From assembly GCA_003342895.1 (NCBI GenBank), contig PTFA01000035.1:5510153-5574152 (forward strand): 64,000 nucleotides of DNA, read 5' to 3'. The notes beneath the pieces are model-generated. The model saw nothing but the letters and a program-made list of their open reading frames with translations. It did no database searches and had not been told where the DNA came from. Positions within the stretch are counted from its first letter, which is position 1. Every line of letters begins with the position of its first letter. A program made the translations under genes and the position numbers. Origin of the DNA: Casuarius casuarius. Lineage: Eukaryota; Chordata; Aves; Casuariiformes; Casuariidae. Of this stretch, positions 48,074 through 60,548 are shown in pieces.

Positions 48074-49604
48074 GTAAGAGAAGTAAGGCCTTTAGGGGCC
48101 CTCCGTTGTGTTCTGCTGAAAACTCTGTGGGCTTGGAGTATTTGTGGAGTACCTGCATTTCTAGCCACACGTGCTGAGTGTCTTCCTTAGGTGCGCCTCT
48201 GCATCCATTGAAACCGTTGTCCCTTCCTCCTCCTCCGCTTCATGGCTGCTCGGTGTGTCTGTGGCTTGTGGCTGTCAGACCAGTACTGGTGCATTACGGT
48301 CTGTCATTTGGCCTTTGAGGATGCTGACGCAGGATACTAAGAGTAGGGCTGTTATTCCTGGGTGCAAAATAACCTGGGCAGCTTGGGCCAGGCTTTCAGC
48401 AGGATGTCCTGTAGGTTTTCATGTCTGGCATTGCCCTTTGTATTCTCCCAGATACCTGCTACAGAGGAGCAATTCCTGGATCCTGGTGTCTAGGTAGCGA
48501 GAAGATGTTAGGAATGATATTTGTTCATGTCTGTCTTAAAAGGAAGCCTGGCTGAAGCATTTTGCTCACACAGTATGCTTCAGAGATAAGCTCAGTCGGA
48601 CTTTGAGAAAGCTCCAGAAAAGGAAGCAAAAATAACTTTATGGGTAGAAGTAGTGGACTAGATTAAAATTTTGAGAAAGGTAGAAGTCACACAGTAGAAC
48701 TTGATACATGTGTTAGAAAAGTAAGCTTACTGCCAGTAATTTTGAATTTTACTGTCCAGGTGTCTACATGCCTTGCTGTAAGCAGCAATTCAAGATATCA
48801 GTAAAGTAAGCTATTTAAGAAGGAGTGGCTGAGTTATAACCAAGGATACTGTAGGTAAAGAAGAGTCAGTACCTGACATACAGAAAGCAGTAGAGCAACT
48901 GCAGGCAGTGCATATATGTGTTTGCAGTCTGCATAGGCAGGCAAAATAGCCAAGTGTCAATGAGACAAAGTAGAAGGCAAGTCCTGTAATTAATTCATTG
49001 AAATCTCTAACGAAAAATAACAAAAGTGAGTCCAAACATAGCAGGAAATAAAATTTTAAATGTAGCTTTTTTTTTTCAGTTTTCCTGTATCAATTTTGAA
49101 TGGAAGTTTCATGTGAGTTTTATGTGCACCATGACATCAGGATTGAGCCATAACATTGGGAGGTGAAGACTACTTGGCTGCATCTGCTAAAGTATTATGA
49201 ATTGTTTATTCTTAGTAATGATTTAAGTGTCAAGGGGTGTATGTGGAGAACAGCTGTCTTATTTTCCTTTTCATGTAAGGAGAATGTTTAGGAATCTGAA
49301 CTGTTCCTGTTGTGTGATAAATGCTGACTGGAAAGTGAGTAGTAATTTCTGAACACTCTTGACTTGAATGAAGAAAAGCATCATTAGTCTGGCAGATTGT
49401 CAGCTGCAAATGACACATTAATCTTTGGCACAATGCTCTTGCTAGCAAAAAAGAGGCTTTCCTTTCTGGTATTAATAATAAAAAGGAGGGCGGAGAGGGG
49501 ACTCATCAGTCCTCAGCAAGCTGCTTTGAAATAACGATGCAAGAGAGACATTATGCCTGTGATAAGTCCTTTAATCTTTTTATTCAATAAAAAAAACCAA
49601 ACCT

Positions 49605-49640
49605 TTTCCTAATATTTCCTAATATGCAGATAATCTGCAT
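49605..49640. repeat. Short direct repeat plus 17-bp odd palindrome
   Basis: TTTCCTAATA is repeated in tandem just before ATGCAGATAATCTGCAT (49,624-49,640), a perfect inverted repeat around a central A. Each arm resembles an octamer (POU) site with one substitution. It may be a binding site or chance in AT-rich DNA. Confidence 0.5.
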
Positions 49641-50639
49641 TCATCCACATAACTAACTTTTCTTCTAACAATAACTTTTGTGTGATTATAGAGTTTCAAA
49701 TAAAACTTTGTAACAATTGCAAAATTTTGTAGGTTATTTTAAAGATGAAGAAACAGCATTACTAAGATGTGCCTTAAATTGTACAGTATGTGGTAAGTCT
49801 TCATCCTAGGCTAGTTTTACTTCCCTAGCACTTTGGAAATAATGTTTTTCCTAGTTTTTTTTTCTCCTAATTAATTACAATCTCATATTAGTGGCAGTCA
49901 TGTACTAGAGTCATATTTTTTATTAAAAATGTTTTTTTACACTTTAGTTGGGTGACAAATAAGTATATGGATAATACTACTAAACTCAAGAGAAAGATCT
50001 GATTTTATTTGTTACTTAAGAGCATTTTTTTCTGAATTTGTGGTTCAGGTTTTAGATACTGTTTTTTAAGTACTAGATTCTTGGAGTTCAGATAATAGTA
50101 CATAAAAAAAATTTATTTTCATACAGTAATCTTTGTATTGGTATCTATCATAATTATCCATTCCTGTGGGGGCTATAAAATAAATCTAGTGTACTAAGAG
50201 CTAGAGTGATTAAATAGCTGAAAGATGCATCATAAAAGGGAAGGATTGTTTAGTAGGCATGTGAGTTCTTCAGTAAGAACAAGATACAGATTTACAGGAA
50301 TGTGAAGACATAACTAAAAAAGTTAGAAGAGTTACTAAGGCCATAATCAAGGCTTGTTCTCATCATTTTTCCTCTGAATTCTTCAAAAGTTTCATCAAGA
50401 TTTGCAGCAGCTTTAAGTCTTTTGAAAGCAAAGGTGTATTCAAATTCATTACTTCTGTCACTGCAAATACACTGGATTACAAATCACCTTATATGCAGTT
50501 TGTTATTCACCATAATATGATAAAAGTCTTTATCTGTTTCCACTTTTTAAATAAGGAACTTCTGTCTCTGTAATTTTTCCCTTACTCCATTTTGTTTAAC
50601 TTGAAAACGTCAATGTTAATTTTCTTGGGTGAGAAATAC

Positions 50640-50775
50640 TGTGGGTAAAGCACTGGCTAGGGAATAAGGATAATTAGGTTCTGTTTCCAACTGTGTCACA
50701 CAGCTGCTAGATGAGTTTGGAGAAATTCAGTTATTGTTGAGTGTTCTCATTTGTGCACTGGGGATGAGGGGACTT
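50640..50775 (+). mobile_element. Ancient MIR-like tRNA-derived SINE remnant
   Basis: In order, the segment shows TAAAGCACTGGCTAGG, TTAGGTTCTGTTTCC, an ACTGTGTCAC block, AGAAATTCAG, and finally GTTCTCATTTGTGCACTGG followed by GGATGAGG. These match in order the core of amniote MIR elements (GCACTGG..., GGGTTC..., CTGTGTGAC..., CTCATCTGTAAAATGGGG). Divergence is high, as expected for an element predating birds. The call rests on remembered consensus. Confidence 0.65.
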
Positions 50776-51767
50776 CTTTTTCTTTTTTGCTTGATTAAAA
50801 TTTACTTTTATGTCTGTGAACATGCACAGTGTCTACTAAACAGACCTTAAATATTTGAGATGCTACTTTAAGACACATGCAAACACTTAGCTGAAAAAGC
50901 TTCTTTGTAGCAGCTGTGGTAGTTGAAATGAACAGCAAGTGGTTATGTGTTTTAAATTAGGATGCAAAACTGTGAATGATTTTTTTTTCAAGTGGCTCCA
51001 TTTAAAACATAAGATAACACATCCCTGCTGATACACATCTTAACTTTGTGTAGGTGCTGTGAAAGTGCTTTCAGTGAATGAATATCTACTTTCTTGGGGG
51101 GGAGGGGAAGGAGAGAAAAGCATAAATTATCCCTAAACTGTAAGCAGACTGTAGTACAGCAGCTAAAGTATTTTTAAAGCATCATATTAAAAAATTAGAA
51201 TCTTTAGTGTACTATTTCCATGAGAATAGAAATTGGAGTGATTAACCCCCTTCTATTTATAGCAGTTTTCCCTGGGTTAACGTGCCTGTTCCAGTTAATT
51301 TCTAGGTAAATTTTATGAGAAGGCAGAGGAATTCTTCCCTTAGTGTCCTAAGTTGCATTCTTCTTAATGTGAATTTCACAAATTAAGTTGCTGTATTTTC
51401 AGTTTTATTTATACTTTGACTGATTAATTTTCATTGCAAGCAAGCACAAGATTTGAAAAGTCCTTCAGCATTTGATGGCTCTTCTTGTTTTACCATCACT
51501 GTTTGCTGATCTTAAAATACTGGTACATCACTGCTTGGGGTTATTGACTGGTGGCGAGTGAAAGATGCTGCCTATGCGTGCCAGACTGATGAAGCTCCAA
51601 AGACAAGGCTATTAGTCTGTGGGTTAACAAAATGAAATAAGGTAAAAGTCTCGGAGCTAGGCCTACTATAAACCAATTATTGTTAAAATTGATGCCAAAA
51701 GGTAATTCTTCATTGCTAGTTGGTCATGGCTTGTTGGTCAGGAAAGTAGCATGCTACTTTTCATGTT

Positions 51768-51778
51768 GGGGGGGGGGG
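51768..51778 (+). repeat. Homopolymer G11 tract
   Basis: Eleven G on the + strand within AT-rich intron-like DNA. Confidence 0.9.
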
Positions 51779-52311
51779 TTAAACTGTATTTGTGGAGTAA
51801 TAAAGAATTCCATGATGACAGTTTTCTTGAAAGATTGGAAGTAGGGTTGTTTAGACTCCTTGTGTAAGGAGTACACAATGTAGTAATGGCAGCATTTCTG
51901 AGACTTTCAGCCCAAACTCCCGTATTTCAGTGTTTAACAGATCCGGATGAAGAAAGATTTCTCTTGGAATGCAGTGGCAAAGGAAATGGCCTGAGTGTTG
52001 TCTAATTTTCTGTTCTGCGATGTGCTTTCTTGTGAGAAGTAGAATAGGATATCAAGGGACTTTGTTTTCTTTTTGACTTATGATGGGAGAGAACTTGAAA
52101 GGCATTAAGGGAAATACTGTTTGAGTCTTTCCTCAAGGTTTGCACCCTGTGGTAAATAAACTTTTACTGTCAAATTTAGTGTGAAATTTTAATCATGGCC
52201 AAACAACTTTTGCATGAAAACTGAGAAGCCTTTGCTTTCTTTTGCAAAAGTCATTTTTCTTTGATTACTGAATTTACTGCATATTTTAAGAACTGTTTTC
52301 TCTAGCTATGC

Positions 52312-52833
52312 ATGCTGCTGCTCCTGTGCAGATTGACATCCCTTGCATACCACTATTTTTGCTGTTACTTGGAAGCGCAGCAACATGTTGTAGCAGGGAA
52401 AGTTGTTCTGAAGGAGGAGGGTGCAAAGATGGAGGATAGGGAACCAGTAGTGGAGTGGTGGTTGTCAGAAGAAGGGCTCTCCAGGGGTCTGCTCTGGAAG
52501 AAGGAGCTCCTCACTGACGAGAGCTACAGGTGCCTATTGCCAGAAACCCATCTAAATACCTATCTTGTAATCCAGAGGCAGAAGGAGGCTGCAGATGTTC
52601 GCTGGAGTGCATCTGCTGCCTCCTCTCCTCAGTCCTTCTACACTTTGCCTGTCAAAAAGGCTCAGTGCGTGAAGGTGGTTTTCAGTCCAGCTTTCCTCAT
52701 GTTCCTCTTTCAGTCTTGTGGTATTTTTAGAGATGTTACACAGAAAATTAAGGTTGTATTTTATTCTAACTGTGTAATTGTTCATGGCTCATCTCGGTAT
52801 CAAGAGTTGCATCACAAGTTGACCATATCGTAG
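52312..52833 (+). other. 174-codon open frame, probably fortuitous
   Basis: The frame encodes 173 residues. It starts with a Leu/Cys-rich hydrophobic stretch (MLLLLCRLTSLAYHYFCCYL), has an acidic middle with EEGAKMEDREPVVEWW, and ends without a recognised domain. It is the longest frame in the AT-rich right half. There is no CpG island, strong splice boundary or polyadenylation signal around it. I do not recognise it and regard chance, or an unrecognised degraded element, as likelier than a gene. Confidence 0.12.
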
Positions 52834-55800
52834 CATTGTCTTTGCTCTGGTTAGAGCTGCTCTAATCAACATCGCATCTGAAACGCTAATGGTGAGAAGC
52901 ATTCACCTGTGCTCTGCCAAGAAGATTGCTCTTTATGTAAAGGAAGAGTATTCCCACGCGCTCAGTGCTGTACCAGTGTTTCCATCACACAGGGTCTTGG
53001 TTGCTGCTACTCTTTTTGCAGACAGTAGGGATTAACGGAGGAATAAATACGGCAGGGCTCCAAAGAGGGTATTTGGAGCAAGGTGTAGCTCTACTACAGT
53101 TGTTCGTGCTTGGAATGTAGAAGTAAATTTCTCCCCTGGAACGTTCCTGGGACACCACAAAACGTTTTCACTTCTGTCAGAAATGATACTGTAGAAAAAC
53201 ATTGTTCTTTAATTTATTGCAACTTTTTCATTAATAAAGGAAGCTGAAAAGTGCCATACAGTCTAAATTACTATGCTGATCATTGCAACTGTTAAAGTAA
53301 AAAGGAAGAAGGCGTTTCTTTTATCGAGTGTTCTAAAATTCTCACTGATATACCTAAGAGCAGTGGAAAAGCTATGAACAGCTTCGAAATGTGACTTTCT
53401 GATTCAAATCTAGATTTGAACTCTTGATTTGACAAGAGCAGGGTTGTTTTTGTTTTGAAACCAAGCACTCCACCTGCTTTTAGCCTGAGAGTAGTTCAAG
53501 TTTGGTGGCTCTTAGGTTAGGTAATGTTATGAGTTGTCATGGTGAAGTGTTTGGCATTTCAAAATTTTTTTTTCATGAAATAATCTAAAAAAGCCTTTGT
53601 ATGACCAGGGCCTTTACATACGTACTTGTTGAGCTATTCTTTCTATGTTTGATGCTTAACTTTCAGAAGGAAACCCGCTCAATTACGTTTATTAATTTGG
53701 GAGGGGGTGGAGGGTGGGGGACTAGTTTAAGGAAAAAAAAAAATTCCTAGCATCACCAACAAGGCCTTATCTGTTCTCTTCTAAGAAGACAATCTCTAAT
53801 AGCCACATACTTTTCTTTTTTTGTTAAATAATGGAGGTACTAGTTGATTGAGAGGGTTGTAGATCTTTTATGGAAAGAGACATTAGGGGAGACACTCTAC
53901 CTATATATACTGCATTGCAGCTTTTATAGAAGGGAAAAAAATATTTAACAAAAGGGATAAAAGCATCTTCCTGTAAAACAAAGCCATGGGTGAAAAGGAT
54001 TATGTTGAGACCTGGGAATGTGATTGCCTTCATTTTTGGTAGGAAATTGGGTCTCAAAATCACTCCCAGATACATATTGTATCATAAATTGTGCACTGAT
54101 TACCTCCTACTCAACGGTACTGCCAATCTTTAGTTTGTACATGAAGAACAGAAGGAATAGTGAGATTACAAAGCTGTCATCGTTGCCGTGTTTCAGAGAA
54201 AGTGGAAGAAGCCCAAAACTGTGTTGAGGCTTGCTATTAGCTTTCTGTTTGGTTTTGCTGATTTTTCTCTGCCCCTTCAAATGCCTAAGAGGTTCTCCGT
54301 TGAATCGCTAACGTGATAGGAGCGTGGCTCTCTTTCTTCAAACCCTGCTGATCTCGGTTCCAGGTTCCTCTTGGTGATATCCCTTTCTGCTTCGTAGCAC
54401 AGTTGAGGTCTGCACGCGCACTCCGTGAATTTGTATGTTCTGGCATGTAAGATGTATAGCTCCGTTGAGAGCCTGATTTTTCAGCACCAGAGTGGGCAAT
54501 AGAAGTCTCACAACATGAAAGAAGGGGGAGATTTGCTTTTGAATGCTGGATATAGCATTTGTTAAAGGTGAACTATGTTTGTTAAATGCCTGAATTTTTC
54601 TTTCCCGATCACAACAAATATTAGTAATTGCTTTTAGTTTCAGATAATATTCACTATGTACATATGAATGATTAAATACTATTAATATTTATCATGTTGT
54701 AATATTTGGGATTAAGCAGTAGGTTGGATTGCAGCAACAAGCATCTTTGAAGCAGAAGTTGATCAGACATTACTGTGTTAGTTCAAAATCTGTTGCAGTC
54801 AACGTTTTGGAGGTTGTTTTGTTTGTAAAGAAAAAAAAACCCTTAAAACTGATATCTGGAGCAAAGCTGGAAGTAGTTTCACAAAAAGCTCATAACAATT
54901 TATTACTGAAGTAAATTATTTAACCTTGCTATTGACTCTATGAATGTGTGCTTAATTATGAAAAAATTAAATATGAACACAACAGAGCATAATTTGGGAA
55001 CTACACAGAAGTAAATTCACACAGTTTCACCATATTGGGTTTTTAACAGAACATTTGGCGAAGTGAAACATCAGCATGTGAAAGCACTGAAGAATGTAGA
55101 CTATGTAGAAGAGATCACAAAAAGCAAGAGTAGTCATTAATGTTTTCAAGTGACTAATTGTGATAAGATCTTTGCAGAGTCATGATGAAAGCTCACTGTT
55201 TTGTTTCTGTGCTTAAAATGCAAATATTTGTTGTAAATTTTGGATGGGATCAATGGAAGGTTTTTTTTCCCTTCTCAGTGTTTTTTGCATCCATAACACA
55301 GTCAGGAAAAAATACATGAACAATTAAGGGCCATACTCGAGTATCTAAAACTCTTAAGGAAACACCTAGTTGATGAGTTACACACCCTAAAAGTCTTTCA
55401 GGGTGTTTAAGACATTCAGAAGGAAATCATGGAGGAGGACTTTATGAAATTTAGGCTGTCTGAAAATGGCCTGGAGTTTAATAAAGTAATATAAGATTTC
55501 TTTGTCAAAAAGAGGGATGGGGAGGTAACTTTGTTCCTTAACAATTCTAACTGGCCTTGTATTCTTTTCTGCCAAATAATTAACTTGCTTTCAGAAATAG
55601 GTTCCAAAACAAAGCCAAAACAATTATGGGGCATAATTGTGGTTTGATATCGGACCATGAGGTGCAGTGCTTCACTTAAAGCTCACAGATACGAGATTTG
55701 CCCCACTGCTGGCACCTGCTGAGATTTGTGTCTAAACAGTCTGCGACTTTCTGCATGTTCTCAAATACTGACTTAAATGCAGTGAAAATCTGTGTGGAAT

Positions 55801-57928
55801 CAACTGTTTATCATATTCAATCTATTTTAGTACTCAGAAAGATGGATTTTGAACTGTGTGACTGCTGAGGGGTCTACAATGATAGCAGAGCAGATAGCAG
55901 ATTGGCAGTTCATTGACTATTGCAAACATCTCCATAGATGCTGCAAGGGCTTGTGCAGGGTGGTGATTTTTTGCACCTGCCTGAATTACTCCTCAGTGGT
56001 TCAGTTAGCTGAGCCTCGAGCCCTTGAGCTTCGCGCCCTGTGTGTATGTGCCTGCACGCACACGTGCAGGTATGGGTGTCCTGGAAGAGCGTTATTCCTG
56101 GTGTGACTGCAGTGAGCGTGCCTTCTAATTCTTCCCTTCCACATGCTAGATGTAGGGAACTGGAGCGAAGCTGCAGCACTGGCCTGGGGATGCAAGTGAT
56201 GTGTGGGCTCTGACGGGACATGGGGGAACTTAAGTGTTTGCACAGACGAGTCTGTTCAGTCTAAACTGTTCGGGTTTTTTTTTTGTGAGCAGCTTTGTTG
56301 CTGCTGAACCAGTCGTGTAATCGCTTGTGCCCTAGACTGGGTTAGAACTGGAAATGAGCTGGAAAATATTACTAGGTTGACTTGCTACTTATGAATCAAT
56401 AAGAAGCAAATCTAAGGATTCGTGAGTCATGAGGAGTTGTAAAAGCACTGCCCTTTTTATAAAACCGTCATGTGTAGCCTAGAACTTTGTGGTGTTTGAA
56501 CGGTGAACTACCTGCAGGTCTGGCATGTTCTCTGTCCCAGGATCTCACCTAGGATGTTGTGGTAATCTGGGGGGAGTTATTTAAGGTATCAGCCCAGGCA
56601 GCCCTTTCTTACACTGAACACATCTGCAGGCTCTTCTGCACTTCTCACAGAGACTTTTCTAACCTTGATTTCAGCACCCTGCTGTCCGGTTCACCGAATA
56701 GTTGGTTGGCTGATGGAACAAGAGAGGAAAATTTTGCAGTTTACCAGTCTTATAGCTTTATTATCAGTGATTTCTTCCTCTTCTTCTCTTCCCCGGGGCA
56801 CTTTTCAAGGTGGAACAACAGAAGAAAAACAGTTGGATCATTCTGAAAAAACAATCTTTTTCATTTCTTTGTTTTTGTTTAGAAATCCTAAATCGTGCAC
56901 GTGGTGCCTTGTCAACTGAAAGTTTCCAGCCTTTGCTCCTTGAGGTCTTTTGCTATGCGGTGACAGCAAGAACCGCAAGTGTTTAGTTCTTCGACTTCAT
57001 TGTAAGGACAAAAGATTGCCATCTGCCCCTCCACTCTGTGGAGTTCTCAGTAGCAGTGGGTAGGAGGATTACTGTGGGACTTAACCCTTATTGCCATCAG
57101 GATATATCACTGTGATAGAGAAAAAACCCCAGGAAATTAAATAAAAAGTTCACTAACTGACACCTTATTAGAAATCAGTATTTTCAAAATAAATAGTTGA
57201 TGAAAACCTGCAAGATCTTTTTAGTATTGCCTTACAGTTCTAAACTGAAAGGAATTCTTCATCAGAGAGCGTGACCCAGTAAAAAATCTGCTTTGCGGTG
57301 AAGCATGTTAGTAGGTACCTGTGTGTGAGTACAAACTTCTCTTAAACAGATCTGTCAGACACTAAAGGGGATTTCAAAGACGTGAGCCACAGCTTAGTGA
57401 GGTTAGCTCTCTAGGTAGAGTGAGCGTGGCTGCTTTGGAGGGTGATTCATAGTGGGGTGAGTACAGAGCTCCTGCTCTGAATCATGCACCGGAGTACGGT
57501 AATTATGCTATGACATTCTTTTTAATGAAGAAGTGTAACTGAATTAGCTTCAAATCACATTTCTAGCTATTATCTGTTTAACTTTAAAATATGTGGGGCA
57601 ATGTTCTTCAAGATATTCATCAAAATGCTTTGTGGTCTTTGTTTTGTCCATCTTAAGAAGAAAGATCAGGGCTGTAAACTGACTTGTAGTTCTGACTTAG
57701 CTCTCCTTTATGCAACTCATTTGGCTTAGAGCTTGGTAATCTGCAGTTTCTGTCTCTACTTGTTTTTTACTTTCTGTGGGTATTTTTATGTGAAGAGAGC
57801 TTGTGGCTATATGCCTGTTTTGTTTTGGTTAAAGAGATTTTGTATGAGATAAATGGGTTGCACAGAGCGACTGTGTTCTGGATTTTTAAGTGAGACACTT
57901 CAGAAAAGGCTGAGGCTTGTTTGTTTTT

Positions 57929-57958
57929 TGTTTTTTTTTTGTTTTCCCCCCCCCTCCC
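57929..57958 (+). repeat. T-rich and C-rich homopolymer run
   Basis: T10 (57,931-57,940), then GTTTT, then C9 (57,946-57,954). It is a pyrimidine tract that ends without an AG acceptor close by. The next CAG is near 57,971. Confidence 0.7.
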
Positions 57959-59366
57959 TTCTTCTCTCCAGGATATTATTGTCTTTGAACACCCCTAAAC
58001 ACCTATGAGTGTAGAACACCAGGAATAACGTTGCTGTGTATACAACAGTACACTGTTCATTATTGATAAAATATTGTGTCCTGATAGTAGTGCAGAAATA
58101 AAGGTGCCACCTTTAAAAGGTCAAACCTGGCTAGTCCTGTTGAAGTGACCATGGGCACTACATAATTAGGAGGATGATCAGGTGCAGCTCTGTTGTTTTG
58201 GTCACCTTGCACGCAATACTGTGCAATATGTAGGAATTCATTTTTTCAAAGTTCAAGCTTTAATTGGTATTTTCAATGCTCGCACTAAAATGTGTGGTAT
58301 CTGGAAGTCTGAGGTGGCTGTGATTTAACCAATGTGTACTGCGGGGAGCTCTTCTTTTTCTTACTGTTTTAATTCCTGGACTTCAGTCATAATAGCTTAA
58401 TTACTTAGAGTAAAAGTTCTGGAAGACCTTTGTGCCTGTTACTGCTGAAACTTAGGACTGAGAAAGCAAAGAAAAAACATACTGCTGTGTTTTCCTCAGC
58501 ATTTGTATCTTGTGAATTTGGAAGTATTTGGTGTTTTTGTCTGATTAATCCTCTTCTTGTCTCAGACTCGGTAAAATAGTGAGTTTCATCACAGCCGCTT
58601 GGATGCTACAGCAGCTAATTCAGCTTGACGTGCACTTGTCCAGTCTTCAGTGCTATTGAGGGCATGAAATGCATGAGACAGCTTTGAGGTAGCTGGAGAT
58701 GTGAACCAAAAGCTATAAAATACTCTTGCTGTATGCTTCTCTGTGTATAGCTGTCCAAAACATCTGCTAATGCTCTCAGCCCTGAGCCTGATGCCTCCCT
58801 CAGTGGCAGTGAGAGTGGGAAATGGATTTGCAGAGAGGAAGATCGTCAAGAAACTGCTGTATCGTCTGATTCAGCCCACTCACAGTTCCTTAACCTGCTG
58901 CAAACCTGCAGCAGTTGCTCTTACAAACAGCTTCTCTGCAGGTTCTGGCAGAATTTGTAGGGGAGCCTGCCTGATAGGTCTAGAAATTGATATAGTGGAG
59001 AAGGCGGCCACAGGGCCGGAAACTGAGCCCAGTAATTGCTCTACAGCATCTTACATTATTTCTAAAGGTGTCTGTGTGTGCGTGTATGGCCTGCTTGCCT
59101 GGCTTGTGATCGTTTTTGGTTTAGGTTAGATGCCACGCAGGAGTTTTAGGCAATGGTTTGTTGCACATTTTTTTCTTTCCTCCCTTGCATGCCATTTTTT
59201 TGTCATACACTTATCAGTGTTTCTGTGGACGTAAAGAAAAGCACAGAGGGGAGATTCAAAGAGCTCAAGCTCTAGAAAATTTTACAGTATTGTTACAAAA
59301 GCTTTGATTACCATCACATAGTTATCTGATTCTTGAATTATTTCATGAGACTGCAAGGCTTTTTCT

Positions 59367-59430
59367 AAAACAAAACAAAACAAAAAACCAGAACAAACGA
59401 CCCACCCGAACCCAACAACAAGAACCTTTT
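59367..59430 (+). repeat. (CAAAA)n-type A/C-rich simple repeat
   Basis: AAAACAAAACAAAACAAAAA grades into an A/C-rich tract with almost no T. It is a simple sequence repeat without coding content. Confidence 0.7.
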
Positions 59431-60486
59431 ATGGTTAGGATAAAAGCCATATTTGTGTAATAAAGGCATAATAAACGGATTCATTAAAAAGATTGTTTTG
59501 CAGGCTGTCTTGTGATTCGCAAGTAGTAAGTGCCTACAGAATAGAATTTCTGCTACGTCTCCGGTGCTGTCTGTAGAAGTGGTGTGGGTGTCGACCGAAG
59601 GGCGAGTGCCTGAGCTGGGGTGGTTTTGTGGTTTTGGCTAAGCCCATGATGGAGACCCCCAGTGAAAAAGTCCAAATGGCAGTTTTATTTCTTCCGCATT
59701 CCCCAGGGCGATGCGGTGGGGAAGAGGTGTGAGCACCTCAGAGAGCCTAGCTTGTGTTCACTGCTTGAGGCAGATGCTGAAATCTTATTAATAGTCTTTC
59801 TGATCCTTTCTCTGTTCTTGGGAGGTTATGCACGAATGCTTCTTATGTAGTTGGGGTTCTTGCTAGCTGTTTATGTTAGTTAATAGTGCAACAGAGTTTG
59901 TACTTTGGTCTGTTAGATAACATATAGTCACCACCTTTGAAAAACTTTCCACTTGCGCTTTGAAGATAGAAAGGGTAGTGGTATTTGAAAGGCTGACCAT
60001 GATGTGATCTGCCGTTACACTGATAACCATGTCTTGTAACTTCTGTTCTACTGGTCTGAAAAATGAGAAAGGATGGTAAGGTAGAAAAAGAAAGCTGCAC
60101 TGTCATCTCAAGATGAAGGCAGGAGTCTGTAACACTCGAAAGTAGTAGTGAATGGTTTGTTTGCATACATCATACATGTTTGGAGGTCCAGAGGGCTAGC
60201 CGTTCTCCTGGCCAGCGTCAGCAGGCAGCTGGTTGCGGAGGGTCAGCAGGAAGCATATTGTCGATACCAGGTCTGAAATGTAGCAGAGATGGATGAAATT
60301 CCCCAAGCTACTATGAGAGTAGAAGGACAGAGGACAGTGAGCAGCTGGCACTGGAGGGAAATGAGCAGAAATCTAGGAAGCCGTAGACTGTGGGGAAGAT
60401 ATGAATTGATAAACTTTGACAGGAGCTGTTCACAATGTGCTGGGTTGCTAAAGGTGGGCAATTTATGGACCCTAGTTATTTCTCAG

Positions 60487-60548
60487 ACTTTATGAATGTG
60501 CTAGCCCTCGAGTTGACTACCAGTGCCTTGACTGCTGTGCAAAAACAG
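60487..60548 (+). other. Candidate exon 2 (5' untranslated or uORF-bearing)
   Basis: The acceptor CCCTAGTTATTTCTCAG is good and the donor AAACAG|GTAAGT is consensus. The 62 bases are closed in the frame that would feed the long open frame of the next exon, so for that frame it would be 5' untranslated. An ATG at 60,492-60,494 opens a different frame (MNVLALELTT...) that continues across the junction into 62,187-62,306 and stops at 62,283-62,285. That would be a 50-residue upstream or stand-alone small frame. Its start context is weak. Confidence 0.4.

Larger units (their letters stand above)
41997..60486 (+). other. Probable long first intron
   Basis: About 18.5 kb follows the CpG-island exon without a convincing coding exon. 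It is CpG-rich at the start, then AT-rich. It contains the assembly gap, the perfect palindromes, an ancient MIR-like SINE, homopolymer tracts and a 174-codon open frame, each listed separately. Long first introns after CpG-island non-coding exons are common in vertebrates. Confidence 0.4.

Noticed and set aside
58589..58849. Minus-strand frame ending SARQAELAAVASKRL, loosely like a retroviral RNase H motif
   Set aside because: The catalytic DG segment and all other pol landmarks are missing. The likeness covers only a few residues.
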